Part shown: one piece after another, positions 52,063 to 60,461 of the stretch
Layout of the letters: each line of letters opens with the position of its first letter
How positions within the stretch are numbered: position 1 is the stretch's first letter
Assembly: GCA_043798715.1 (NCBI GenBank)
Contig: JAZDOK010000034.1
Span: 5,047-69,046, forward strand
DNA length: 64,000 nt
DNA from: JAZDOK01 sp043798715
GTDB lineage: Bacteria; Vulcanimicrobiota; JAZDOK01
Reading direction: 5' to 3'
Made by a program: the position numbers and the translations under genes
The notes under the pieces: model-generated
What the model was told of the DNA's origin: nothing
The model's input: only the letters and a program-made list of their open reading frames with translations
Database searches by the model: none

Positions 52063-52169
52063 GGCTTTTTTCCTCCGGCCTTCGCCTTTTTTTCGCTGAA
52101 CGAGTAGAAAATGAGATACCGCCCGTCCGGGAGACTAACGGGCTTTTTCTTAATCCGGTACTTCTTCAT
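52050..52169 (-). CDS. 39-residue basic protein upstream of galT
   Basis: This small gene starts at ATG 52169, sharing one base with the stop of the preceding gene (TGATG), and ends 13 bp inside galT. The protein is Lys-rich (KKYRIKKKPVSLPDG, EKKAKAGGKKPCPK) with a RYLIFYSFS middle. The double overlap suggests translational coupling and a real gene, but no function is known. Confidence 0.6.
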   Translation of the reverse strand: MKKYRIKKKPVSLPDGRYLIFYSFSEKKAKAGGKKPCPK

Positions 52170-52432
52170 CACTTATTCCACTGATGGGGCTTCTTTGAGG
52201 GGATGAAAAAGGCCAGGCCGAAGAGAAGAAGGATGATCCCCCACACCCGGTTCAGATCAAAGGGCAGGGGTTCCAGCCCCGGGGGCGAGGTCACCAGGAA
52301 TCCATAGACCGCCAGGATGAGGCCATAGATAATAAACAGCAGGCCGATGAAAAAGCGGATATCCATCATGCCGCGGGAATGAGCGGACCCTTCGGATTCC
52401 ATCAGCTCTATTTCTTCGCGCACGTTGACCAT
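52169..52432 (-). CDS. small membrane protein of unknown function
   Basis: This 87-residue protein has two membrane helices (about 25-46 and 63-80), with FFIGLLFIIYGLILAVYGFL and GIILLLFGLAFFIP. The short acidic N-terminus contains EEIELMESEG. It sits between the sugar symporter and galT genes, 42 bp after the symporter. Similar two-helix proteins accompany SSS-type symporters in several lineages and may act as small subunits. This role is inference only. Confidence 0.75.
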   Translation of the reverse strand: MVNVREEIELMESEGSAHSRGMMDIRFFIGLLFIIYGLILAVYGFLVTSPPGLEPLPFDLNRVWGIILLLFGLAFFIPSKKPHQWNK

Positions 52433-52474
52433 TACAAAACCCTCCTTAATTTCGAGCTGGCAGCCGGCAGTTTT

Positions 52475-54169
52475 TTAGAAGAAAATCACATCCAGGATAA
52501 TAAGAATAATCCCGGAAGCGATTGCCAGGAAAACGGGATGGTTGTACCAGGGAGACTTGTAGGCCAGCGTCTTGTCTTCAAGTCCATAGACGACGCCCTG
52601 CAGCTCTTCATCCGATTTCGGCTTTTCGAAGTAACTCACGATGATGGTGACCAGGAAGCAGACCACCCAGGCCCACCAGGCCCGCCAGAAGGTGGCCCCC
52701 ATGGCCGTCGGATCGGCGGAAAGAAAATTTAGCTTATGCAGGATGCTTCCCGCGGGGAACCAGTTGCCGCCGAAGAACATGACGAGGGCGGAGAAAATCC
52801 CGGCCGTCAGTCCCGTGAAGCCGCCCCAGCCCGTCGCCCTGCGCCAGAACATCCCCAGGAGGAAGGTGGCGAAAAGAGGGGCATTGACGCAGGAAAAGAC
52901 CACCTGCATGTAATCCATGATAGTCTTGAAGCCCATAACCATGTAGGCGGTGGCAATACTGATAAGCACGGCTGCAATCGTCGCGATGCGACCCATCAAC
53001 ATATAGTGCTTGTCGCTGGACTTCCGGTTGATGTAGGCCTGGTAAATGTCATAGGTCCAGACGGTGGTAAAGGCGGTGACGTTTCCGGCCATCCCGCTCA
53101 TGAAGCTGGCCAGGAGCGCCGTGAGCCCAAGGCCAATCATCCCGGGAGGATAGAATTTCTGCATCAGCAGAGGAAGGGCCATGTTGTACGAATTGAGCTT
53201 GTCGGCCTCGGCAGAAAGCGGCGGCAGGAGCACGATGGCCAGAAGCCCCGGGACCACAACCAGGAAGGGCACCATCATTTTGAAAAAGGTGGCGTAAATG
53301 GGAGCCCGCTGGGCCGCCGGTAGATTTTCCGCCGCGAAGGCGCGCTGAACGACCAGAAAGTCGGTGCACCAGTAGCCGAAGGAGAGAACGAAACCCAGGC
53401 CCAGGGCGGTGCCGAGCCAGTCCACTCCCACCGAGTTGGTGGTAGTGGAGCCCAGGGAACTCCAGGCATGGAGAAATCCCTGCGCCCACTGCTGGACATG
53501 GGGAATGGGACTCTGGAGGACGCCCTGTTCCAGACCCTTCCATCCGCCAACCTTCATGAGCCCCAGTATCGGCAGGGGAAGAAGCCCAAGCCAGATTAGG
53601 AAGAACTGGAGGACCTCGTTGAAGATGGATGAGGTGAGGCCGCCCAGGACTACGTAAAAGAGGACGACCCCCGCCGAGACGAAGATACTAATATTCAGAT
53701 CCCACCCGAGAAGGAGGCGGAAGATGAGGGCCATGGAGTAGAGGCTGATGCCGCTCATGAGGACGGTCATCACGGCGAAGCTGATGGCGTTTAAGCCTCT
53801 CGTGGCCTCGTTATAGCGCAGGGAGAGATACTCAGGCACCGAACGCACTTTGCTGCCGTAATAGAATGGCATCATGAAGATGGCCAGGAAGAGCATGGCA
53901 GGAATGGCCCCTATCCAGTAGAAATGCACCGTCTGGATGCCGTGCTGATAAGAATTGGCCGTCATCCCGAGAATTTCCAGCGCCCCCAGGTTGGCCGAGA
54001 GAAAGGCCAGGCCGGCCACCCAGGCGGGAATGCTGCGGCCGGAAAGGAAGAAGTCCTTTCCGGTCTTCATGTAGCGCTTGAGGAGGAATCCTATTCCCAG
54101 AACGAAGATAAAATAGATGATGATGATCAGGTAATCCACTTTGGCCAGTTTGAAAAGAACTTCAGTCAT
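52475..54169 (-). CDS. sodium:solute symporter (SSS/SGLT family)
   Basis: SSS proteins couple sodium entry to uptake of sugars, amino acids or other solutes. The 564-residue protein has about 13-14 membrane helices and the family regions GRSIPAWVAGLAFLSANLGA, VRSVPEYLSLRYNEATRGLN and QRAFAAENLPAAQRAPIYAT. Its closest look is to SGLT-type sugar carriers, consistent with galT in the same operon. The open frame reaches 54241, but GGAAGGCGAG before ATG 54169 fixes the start. The FAD gene is transcribed away from it. Confidence 0.92.
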   Translation of the reverse strand: MTEVLFKLAKVDYLIIIIYFIFVLGIGFLLKRYMKTGKDFFLSGRSIPAWVAGLAFLSANLGALEILGMTANSYQHGIQTVHFYWIGAIPAMLFLAIFMMPFYYGSKVRSVPEYLSLRYNEATRGLNAISFAVMTVLMSGISLYSMALIFRLLLGWDLNISIFVSAGVVLFYVVLGGLTSSIFNEVLQFFLIWLGLLPLPILGLMKVGGWKGLEQGVLQSPIPHVQQWAQGFLHAWSSLGSTTTNSVGVDWLGTALGLGFVLSFGYWCTDFLVVQRAFAAENLPAAQRAPIYATFFKMMVPFLVVVPGLLAIVLLPPLSAEADKLNSYNMALPLLMQKFYPPGMIGLGLTALLASFMSGMAGNVTAFTTVWTYDIYQAYINRKSSDKHYMLMGRIATIAAVLISIATAYMVMGFKTIMDYMQVVFSCVNAPLFATFLLGMFWRRATGWGGFTGLTAGIFSALVMFFGGNWFPAGSILHKLNFLSADPTAMGATFWRAWWAWVVCFLVTIIVSYFEKPKSDEELQGVVYGLEDKTLAYKSPWYNHPVFLAIASGIILIILDVIFF

Positions 54170-54331
54170 GTCTCGCCTTCCCGTATCAATATTTCTGAAA
54201 TTACGTTCAATGCGCCCGGAGCAAAATCCTCCAAACGCCAAACTCTTCGTTGCGAAAAAGCGAATGGCAGGACACCGCCCTTTCTCCTCGAATCAAACAG
54301 GAAGTTACGTGTCCGTTCCAAAGGAGAAATC

Positions 54332-55654
54332 GTGCCGAAAATACTCATTTTAGGTGCGGGTCCCGCCGGATTGGGAGCCGCATGGAATCTTAAGGAACAG
54401 GGATTTTTCGACTTTGCCGTCTATGAAAAGCTTGAGCGCCCGGGGGGGCTGGCCAGGAGTTTCACGACGGAAAAAGGTTTCACCTTCGACGCCGGCGGCC
54501 ACGTCCTTTTTTCCTCCGAGCCTCTTTTTAAGGATATGCTCAAGGAGATATTGGGCCGCGACATAACCTCTTTTGCTCGCTCTTCGTGGATCCGCATGCG
54601 CGAGCGATTCATACCCTATCCGCTGCAGAACAACATCCACCTCCTTCCGGAAGAGGAGGCTCTTGACTGCATCCTCGGAGCCCTGGAAGTATTTTTCGGG
54701 AAAAGCCGTAAGAATCCGGCCAATTTCGGGGAGTGGTCTTTAGCCACCTTCGGGAGCGGCCTCTGCCGCCACTTCATGTTTCCCTACAACTCCAAGGTCT
54801 GGGCGGTCCCCCTGGAACTCATGAACTCCGCCTGGATCGGCTCGAGGGTGAGCGTCATTGACATAAAACAGATACTGAAGAGCCTTATCTTGAAAAAAAC
54901 TGAAACCGAGTGGGGCCCCAATGCCACTTTTTCATATCCGCTGCATGGAGGATTCGGGAGGATCTTCCGGGAATTGGCCCGCAACGTGGGAGAGGAAAAG
55001 ATACATTATAATAAAGAGGCGCTCCGCATAGACGCCGGGAAAAAAGAGGTGGAGTTTTCATCGGGAGAAAAAGTCTCCTACGACTTTCTCCTATCCACCA
55101 TTCCACTTAACGAACTGCTCTTAAGGACGGAGGGGATCCCCAGGCGGGCGAAAGAATATGCCTCTGAATTCCTGTGGAACAGCCTCGTTGCCGTAGGAGT
55201 CGGAGTCCGGGGCTCTCTCCCCCGGGACAAGCACTGGATCTATTTTCCTGAAGAGAACTTCCCCTTCTACCGGGTCACGCAACTCTCCAATTATTCCCCG
55301 TTTCTTACGCCGGGGGAGGACTGCTTCTCCCTCTTGGCTGAAGTATCCGTCTCAAGCTACGCTCAACGTAACAACCGGGACCTCCCGGAAGAAGTCCTGG
55401 CGGGTCTTATAAAGTCGGAACTTCTCTCCCCATCCGCCAGACGAGACATACTCGATGTCTGGATCCATGAGGAACCTTACTCCTATCCCATTCCCTTCCT
55501 CAGGCGGGATCGAATATTAGAGAGAGTAATTCCCCTGCTGCGGGGGCGCAATATCCTCTCCTTCGGGCGCTTCGGGCTCTGGAAATACGAGGAGGGGAAC
55601 ACCGACCACTCCTTCCTTCAAGGCGTAAGAGCGGCCAGGTCCGTTATTTCCTGA
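54332..55654 (+). CDS. FAD-dependent amine oxidase/protoporphyrinogen-oxidase-like protein
   Basis: This 440-residue flavoprotein has an N-terminal dinucleotide motif (ILILGAGPAGLGAAWNL), the ERPGGLARSF segment and a GGHVLFSSE motif, as in the UDP-galactopyranose mutase and protoporphyrinogen oxidase groups. The ending NTDHSFLQGVRAARSVI is also typical. A longer frame reaches 53924, but it lies over the opposite symporter gene. AAGGAGA before GTG 54332 marks the start. The substrate is unknown, and proximity to galT makes a sugar-nucleotide role possible. Its 3' end is duplicated at 56388-56438. Confidence 0.86.
   Translation: MPKILILGAGPAGLGAAWNLKEQGFFDFAVYEKLERPGGLARSFTTEKGFTFDAGGHVLFSSEPLFKDMLKEILGRDITSFARSSWIRMRERFIPYPLQNNIHLLPEEEALDCILGALEVFFGKSRKNPANFGEWSLATFGSGLCRHFMFPYNSKVWAVPLELMNSAWIGSRVSVIDIKQILKSLILKKTETEWGPNATFSYPLHGGFGRIFRELARNVGEEKIHYNKEALRIDAGKKEVEFSSGEKVSYDFLLSTIPLNELLLRTEGIPRRAKEYASEFLWNSLVAVGVGVRGSLPRDKHWIYFPEENFPFYRVTQLSNYSPFLTPGEDCFSLLAEVSVSSYAQRNNRDLPEEVLAGLIKSELLSPSARRDILDVWIHEEPYSYPIPFLRRDRILERVIPLLRGRNILSFGRFGLWKYEEGNTDHSFLQGVRAARSVIS
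55595..55645 (+). repeat. direct repeat, copy 1 (end of the FAD gene)
   Basis: These 51 bp of coding sequence match 56388-56438 at 46 positions. Together the two copies bracket the toxin-antitoxin module. Confidence 0.85.
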
Positions 55655-55674
55655 ACACTCCCGGTCCCGGCTGA

Positions 55675-55713
55675 TTGACTTATGACGTATAAAATGATAA
55701 AATATATACGTCA
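55675..55713 (+). promoter_or_regulatory. promoter and operator of the DUF6364/PIN pair
   Basis: TTGACT (55675-55680) and TAAAAT (55698-55703) are 17 bp apart. A perfect 9-bp inverted repeat, TGACGTATA-N13-TATACGTCA (55683-55713), surrounds the -10 box and is the expected site for autorepression by the antitoxin. AGGAGGGG follows at once, before ATG 55723. Confidence 0.78.
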
Positions 55714-55722
55714 GGAGGGGAC

Positions 55723-55971
55723 ATGAATACGAAGCTCACTCTCAGACTGGACAGCCGGCTTATAGAGGCCGCCAAGGAACTCTCAAAGGCAAGGCACCGG
55801 AGCCTTTCAAAGCTCGTGGAGAACTACTTCCGCCTGCTTCTGGGAAAAGAAGAAGAGAAAGAAGGGGTAACCCCGGTCGTCTCCGAGCTTTCAGGGATTC
55901 TTTCCGGCAGGAAAATGCCATCCGACTTCATGGGTGACTACTACAGGAGCCGGGAAAAGAAACACCGGTGA
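55723..55971 (+). CDS. DUF6364-family antitoxin
   Basis: This 82-residue protein starts with a ribbon-helix-helix-like segment (TLRLDSRLIEAAKELSKARH, RSLSKLVENYFRLL), followed by a tail that should wrap the toxin. The pattern matches DUF6364 proteins, which usually precede PIN-domain toxins. Its gene overlaps the toxin start by 4 bp (GTGA). The palindrome over the promoter supports self-repression. Confidence 0.87.
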   Translation: MNTKLTLRLDSRLIEAAKELSKARHRSLSKLVENYFRLLLGKEEEKEGVTPVVSELSGILSGRKMPSDFMGDYYRSREKKHR

Positions 55972-56384
55972 AGAATATATTTCTAGATATAAACGTCGTC
56001 CTGGACCTCTTTCTTGAAAGGCGGCCCCATCACGCGCCGGCACAAAAAGTGTTTATGCTGGCGGAAAAGAAGCAGATCAAAATTATTATTTCCGCCATCA
56101 GCTTCACCACGATTCATTATCTTCTCTCCCGTCACTTTTCCAGAGAAGAGGCCGCAAAAATTCTTGGAAAACTCAGGCTGCTATGCGACGTGGCTCCCGT
56201 CACTCAAAAAATCATAGACTTGGCCATGACCTCTTCCTTTGGGGATTTTGAGGACGCCGTGCAGTATTATTCAGCCTCCTTTGCCGGTGCGGAGGCGATT
56301 CTGACGCGGAATAGGGATGACTTCTCTTCAGCCGATATTCCGGTCATGAACCCGGTAGATTTTCTGGCTCTTCGCAAAGTGTAA
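55968..56384 (+). CDS. PIN-domain ribonuclease toxin (VapC-like)
   Basis: PIN toxins cleave tRNA or rRNA in a magnesium-dependent way. The 138-residue protein has the first acids in FLDINVVLDLFLERRPHH, a middle acid in the FGDFEDAVQYYSA segment and the final acid in LTRNRDDFSSADIPVMNP. It uses GTG 55968, overlapping the antitoxin stop. It ends 3 bp before the second copy of the FAD gene end. Confidence 0.9.
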   Translation: MKNIFLDINVVLDLFLERRPHHAPAQKVFMLAEKKQIKIIISAISFTTIHYLLSRHFSREEAAKILGKLRLLCDVAPVTQKIIDLAMTSSFGDFEDAVQYYSASFAGAEAILTRNRDDFSSADIPVMNPVDFLALRKV

Positions 56385-56387
56385 GAA

Positions 56388-56438
56388 GGGAACACGGACC
56401 ACTCCTTCCTTCAAGGCTTAAGAGCGGCCCGGACTGTT
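56388..56438 (+). repeat. direct repeat, copy 2 (displaced end of the FAD gene)
   Basis: This copy lies just after the PIN toxin stop. Translated in the same frame as copy 1 it reads GNTDHSFLQGLRAARTVF. Its five differences from copy 1 are silent or conservative. It has no upstream gene, so it is a fragment. Confidence 0.85.
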
Positions 56439-56469
56439 TTCACGGCCCCTGGATTCTCATCAGCGCGGA

Positions 56470-58050
56470 TTACTTCTTATGAAATAGTATTACCCTGTCG
56501 TGGACGATCTCCGAATAAGCCGGACCGATTCCCGTTGCCTTCTCGAAATAGGATCTGAAAGTGATAAACGCGTTTTTGTCATTGTCCACGCCATAGGCCT
56601 TGCCGTCGGGATTGCCCGTGCTTTTCGGAATGATCAGGCAATTCTCGCCCGGTATTGATTGCTTTCTGGCGCACTTGTACATATAATAATTGCTCGCTCC
56701 GGCATATTCGGCAGGGAAAAAACCATTGGCCGTGCCGGGAAAATTCGGGCTGAAAAGGTTGGCAACCCCGTTGAGCAGTTCTCTGCCGTAAAACACAATG
56801 TTGCCATAGGCCGATTTGCCGGTTACATCATGGTTCAATCCATATACTATCGCAAAATCATCGTCGGAATTGAACTGGAAATCCGGCGTCTGCAAATAGG
56901 TGGTGTCCCGGTTGTCCGCCAGGGCATCCGTATCGTTCGTATAGGCCACCAGGCCGTCGGGCACGGCCATGTCGGTGGTGTATTCCACATAGGTGTAGTC
57001 TGAGGTTGCATATTGCTGAAGAATTCCGGCCCGGAGGGTTTCCAGGTCAGGGGTCAGGTTGGCGACCAGCTCGAATTCCGTCGTACCCGACCCCCTGGGT
57101 TTTAATTCCGGCATCGGGTAAGGATCAGCTGCAACGATTGAGTCCGGCGTAATTCGGAATATCTTAAGATACGAGTTTAGATTAGCGATATAGTTATTTC
57201 CGGCGGTTTCATCGGTCCACATCGACATCCGGCCGAGTAAGGTAAAGTTGTCCTTGCCCTTCTCAAGGCCCATCCTGAGGACGCCCGAGGGGATGATTTG
57301 TTGGTTTATTATTGATGACGGGTAACCTGCCTTGTTCAGGGACAAAAAGACTTTCTCGCAGGTTTTCTTGTCGGATGCGACTACGATCACCGTTCCGCTG
57401 TTAAAGGGATCCCCTGCCGAGCCGTTTGGAGTTTTTTCCGAGCGGATGTTGAAATTGTTAACGGGATCGCATACGGATCCAAAAATTCGGTGGTAAAAGC
57501 CCACCGTGCTGTTGCCGGAAATGTAGATCCCGGAATAGTCCTTGCCCGGCCTGTTCTCCGTCAGGGCTATGTATGGGATATAAGAGAAATATTTGCATCC
57601 GGGAGGATTTTTTCCGATAATGACAATCGCCTCTTGAGGAGTGAGCTTGTACAGGGCTCCCGTCGGGAAGAAATCGAGATTGGCGGGGTAATTGTTGGGA
57701 TTATCAGGATCATATCCTATCGGCGGAGCCTGGCCTTGGGATGGATTCTGGTTTAATGAGGGAGGAAGCGTGAATACGCAGTAAGGCGCTCCTTGGTTGT
57801 TGCCGTAGCAGGAGGGCAGAAAACCCTCGCTGCAGAGTTTCAAAACATCTACATTCTGGATGCTTCCCGGCTGGGCGACCAGATTAAATGTCTTAAGGGC
57901 CGATATGAAGAGATTGACGTCCGGCGTGGGCTGGTTCCCTGATGAGCGCCCGGATGTGCAGGAAGTAATAAAGACGATCAGGACTGATGCAACAATAAGA
58001 ATGAAGGCACCGGCTATGTTTTTAGAGAGACTTGGCCTGCGGTAATTATG
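56470..58050 (-). CDS. large lipoprotein of unknown function
   Basis: This 526-residue protein starts with a signal peptide and the lipobox ITSC, then Gly/Ser/Pro-rich linker residues. Most of the mature protein is Asn/Tyr/Pro-rich and no domain was recognised. Small pieces such as LTPQEAIVIIGKNPPGCKYF and VVASDKKTCEKVFLSLNKAG look like ordered alpha-beta parts. The frame is open to 58155, but AGGTGG before ATG 58050 gives a proper signal peptide. It may be a surface protein typical of this lineage. Confidence 0.75.
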   Translation of the reverse strand, partial: HNYRRPSLSKNIAGAFILIVASVLIVFITSCTSGRSSGNQPTPDVNLFISALKTFNLVAQPGSIQNVDVLKLCSEGFLPSCYGNNQGAPYCVFTLPPSLNQNPSQGQAPPIGYDPDNPNNYPANLDFFPTGALYKLTPQEAIVIIGKNPPGCKYFSYIPYIALTENRPGKDYSGIYISGNSTVGFYHRIFGSVCDPVNNFNIRSEKTPNGSAGDPFNSGTVIVVASDKKTCEKVFLSLNKAGYPSSIINQQIIPSGVLRMGLEKGKDNFTLLGRMSMWTDETAGNNYIANLNSYLKIFRITPDSIVAADPYPMPELKPRGSGTTEFELVANLTPDLETLRAGILQQYATSDYTYVEYTTDMAVPDGLVAYTNDTDALADNRDTTYLQTPDFQFNSDDDFAIVYGLNHDVTGKSAYGNIVFYGRELLNGVANLFSPNFPGTANGFFPAEYAGASNYYMYKCARKQSIPGENCLIIPKSTGNPDGKAYGVDNDKNAFITFRSYFEKATGIGPAYSEIVHDRVILFHKK

Positions 58051-58123
58051 CATTGATTCAATCCACCTTCCTTTTGAAGCTTCTTTTGGCGGAATTCCAC
58101 GATATATCGTGGTTTTCCTCCCG

Positions 58124-58411
58124 TTATTTCCCAATCCTTGCCGGGAGAGTGGCATCCAGCTTCCTGGCTTCCTTGATTAAGGCCTGCCCCCGCTCCGTCT
58201 CCCCCGTCTTCATAAAGGACTCCCCGAGGTAGAGCTTATTCAGCGGGAATGTTCCCAGCTTTTCCACTGCAAGAAAGGCATCGCGGGCCTCGGCCCACCT
58301 CCCGGAGCGGAAAAAAAGGGCGCCCATCCCAAAGAGCGGAGCGGGGTTCTGAGGAACTAGGGCGGAAGCGCGCTTGAGCAGCTGGCAAAAGTGGCTTAAC
58401 TGTGTGTCCAC
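58124..58411 (-). pseudogene. 5'-truncated TPR-repeat gene
   Basis: The 95-residue frame holds two TPR units (APLFGMGALFFRSGRWAEAR, LYLGESFMKTGETERGQALI) and ends naturally, but it begins abruptly at the border of the AT-rich island. The only start codon is a GTG inside a stretch (AAAGTGGACACAC on the minus strand) that resembles the end of some insertion sequences. I take it as the surviving C-terminal part of a larger TPR protein. Confidence 0.55.
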
Positions 58412-58686
58412 TTTCTCGGGGCAACATCAAGGACCCACATTTTGAATGGCCCTCACGATTGGGTTAGGGCATTTGCTCACAAATAAAGGGAGAGCTGACA
58501 TATGTTGTCTTCTGTGATATAATAATAAAAATATTTGGTTGTTTGTTCGGAGGTGGTTGAAGTATGCGATAGTGCATAGCGAAAATATTTATTCGCCTTT
58601 GTTGGGTTATGGTGATGTTTGTAGGGGTAGATAGCTAAAAATTCACTTTTCTTCCAACGGAAGTGCAATGAAAGGGTGACGAACTA
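58412..58686. other. left border of the AT-rich island, no gene
   Basis: Base composition shifts from GC-rich to AT-rich between about 58440 and 58500. TGTCCACTTTCTCGGGG at 58413-58429 resembles an insertion sequence end, but no partner repeat was found in the window. The rest holds only short frames and no convincing promoter. Confidence 0.45.
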
Positions 58687-59697
58687 ATGTTTAACAAAAA
58701 AATAATTATGACAGTGATATGGACTATAGTGATGTTAATAATAGTAGCTTTTTTCCCTAGGAGTTCAGCTGATCAAGTTATGCAATGTGCTTATAGTGAT
58801 TCTGCAAAGGCTCCTGTCTTGACAAAATTGAAGATAGGTTATATTCCTATAGCGGAATGTGCCCACCTTTATGTAGGTATGGCAAAAAATTATTTTGAGC
58901 AGGAGGGGCTTGAGGTCTTATTTCAGCCAATGAAGGGTGGTGCAGTCATACTTCCTGCCCTACAGACAGGGGATCTCGACATAGGATTTACCAATGTTGT
59001 ATCAATCATTATTTTAAACGCTAAGATGCCTAGTCGAGCGCCAAAATCTTTCATAAGCTTAGTTGGTGCAACATACGAACGCAGGGGTTTCACCAACCAT
59101 GCTCTTCTAAAAAAAAGAAATTCGAGTTTATCTATTAAGGATTTAGGGAATCCTAATATAAAATTTGCACTCAACACTACTCGTAATATTGAGGAACTAA
59201 TGTTACGACGGTTTTTGGTAAAAAAAGGAATTAAGATAACAAGACTTAATATTATTCAACTTGGTTTTCCTGAAATGTTATCTGCACTAGATCGTGGAGA
59301 CATCGATGTTGTGTCTGAAGTAGAACCTTTTATTGAGCCTGCTTTGCACACGCAAAAATATGTTTTATTGGCTCGGCAATACCAAGAGGTATCACCAAAT
59401 ACACTTGTGGCTACTTATGCGGTAACTCGAAAATGGCTTAAAAAAAATCGTGATGTCGCAGATCGGTTTATTCGGGCGTTTAGAAAAGCAGATGATTTTA
59501 TTAAAAATAATGAACCAGAAATGCGGCAGATAGTTGGTTCTTTTACACGAATTAGCAAGGAGAACCTCTCGATTATTGGGATGCCAGCTTTTGAGGCTAA
59601 AGAAAGCAAAAATGATATTAACGAGTTAATTAGTGAAATGTATAAGTACGGTTTTATCGATAGAAAACCTAATCCCGATGATTTAATTATTGAGTAG
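58687..59697 (+). CDS. ABC transporter substrate-binding protein (NMT1/SsuA-like)
   Basis: This 336-residue protein belongs to the periplasmic binding proteins for small organosulfur, nitrate or thiamine-precursor-type ligands. A membrane-spanning N-terminus (MTVIWTIVMLIIVAFF) is followed by KLKIGYIPIAECAHLYVGMA, YFEQEGLEVLFQPMKGGAVI and LQTGDLDIGFTNV, typical of the NMT1 group. There is no lipobox, so it is either secreted or anchored by the N-terminus. It is the first gene of the island operon, and its base composition is clearly lower in GC than the genes to its left. Confidence 0.88.
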   Translation: MFNKKIIMTVIWTIVMLIIVAFFPRSSADQVMQCAYSDSAKAPVLTKLKIGYIPIAECAHLYVGMAKNYFEQEGLEVLFQPMKGGAVILPALQTGDLDIGFTNVVSIIILNAKMPSRAPKSFISLVGATYERRGFTNHALLKKRNSSLSIKDLGNPNIKFALNTTRNIEELMLRRFLVKKGIKITRLNIIQLGFPEMLSALDRGDIDVVSEVEPFIEPALHTQKYVLLARQYQEVSPNTLVATYAVTRKWLKKNRDVADRFIRAFRKADDFIKNNEPEMRQIVGSFTRISKENLSIIGMPAFEAKESKNDINELISEMYKYGFIDRKPNPDDLIIE

Positions 59698-59705
59698 ATT
59701 TTTGT

Positions 59706-60461
59706 ATGAGCACACTAACTGTTAATAATTTGTCCTTTTGGTATCATACGACTGAATTTCCAACAGTTTACCGTTGTAGTTTCTCTGTTGCAAAAAATGA
59801 ATTTGTTGCTATCGTTGGTGAATCGGGAGGGGGTAAGAGCACATTATTACGGCTTGTCTGTGGGTTATTACAGGCCCAAAATAGAGAGCGTCCTGAATTA
59901 GAATACAGAATAGAAGGTATAGTCGAGTATGATGGCAATAATATTCTGAAACCTCACTCTGAATTTGCATATGTCCCACAAAATTTTCAAGCTGGGCTTC
60001 TTCCCGCATTGAGCGTTAGAGATAATATATTACTTGCAGTTAAAAGAGATGGAATTACAAAAGACAAACTCGAATACGCTGACGCTCTTATGAAATTGTC
60101 GGGAATTATTGATGTTGCTCAGTTTAAAGTTGGGCATCTAAGTGGGGGGCAGCAACAACGAGTTGCAATTTGCAGGGCGTTAATTACAAAGCCATGCGTT
60201 TTGTTTATGGATGAACCTTTTGCAAATCTAGACCCTACTTTGAAACCTGAAATGTCTAAATTACTTAAACACCTGAGAGATGAATATTCATTATTGCTTT
60301 TATTCGTTACACACGATATAGAAAATGCAACGAATTTAGCTGACAAGATTGTTGGAGTAAAATGTGGATATGGAAAACCGAAATACAAATTATGGATTAT
60401 TGAAAATAATGCTAAAAGGGATGTTTTGAGGCGTGAAATTGAAAAATGGATTGAAACCTGA
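59706..60461 (+). CDS. ABC transporter ATP-binding protein (SsuB/TauB-like)
   Basis: This 251-residue ATPase has Walker A GESGGGKST, the signature LSGGQQQRVAICRAL, Walker B VLFMDEPFANLD and the H-loop VTHDIENA. It follows the binding protein by 8 bp and overlaps the permease start by 29 bp. The order binding protein-ATPase-permease fits an importer. Confidence 0.93.
   Translation: MSTLTVNNLSFWYHTTEFPTVYRCSFSVAKNEFVAIVGESGGGKSTLLRLVCGLLQAQNRERPELEYRIEGIVEYDGNNILKPHSEFAYVPQNFQAGLLPALSVRDNILLAVKRDGITKDKLEYADALMKLSGIIDVAQFKVGHLSGGQQQRVAICRALITKPCVLFMDEPFANLDPTLKPEMSKLLKHLRDEYSLLLLFVTHDIENATNLADKIVGVKCGYGKPKYKLWIIENNAKRDVLRREIEKWIET

Noticed and set aside
53924..54331. Upstream extension of the FAD gene frame
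   Set aside because: It covers the 5' part of the opposite symporter gene and lacks a start context; GTG 54332 has a good ribosome site and begins directly before the dinucleotide motif.
58413..58429. Complete IS3-type element at the island border
   Set aside because: Only one end-like sequence is seen, with no transposase frame and no matching inverted repeat in the window.
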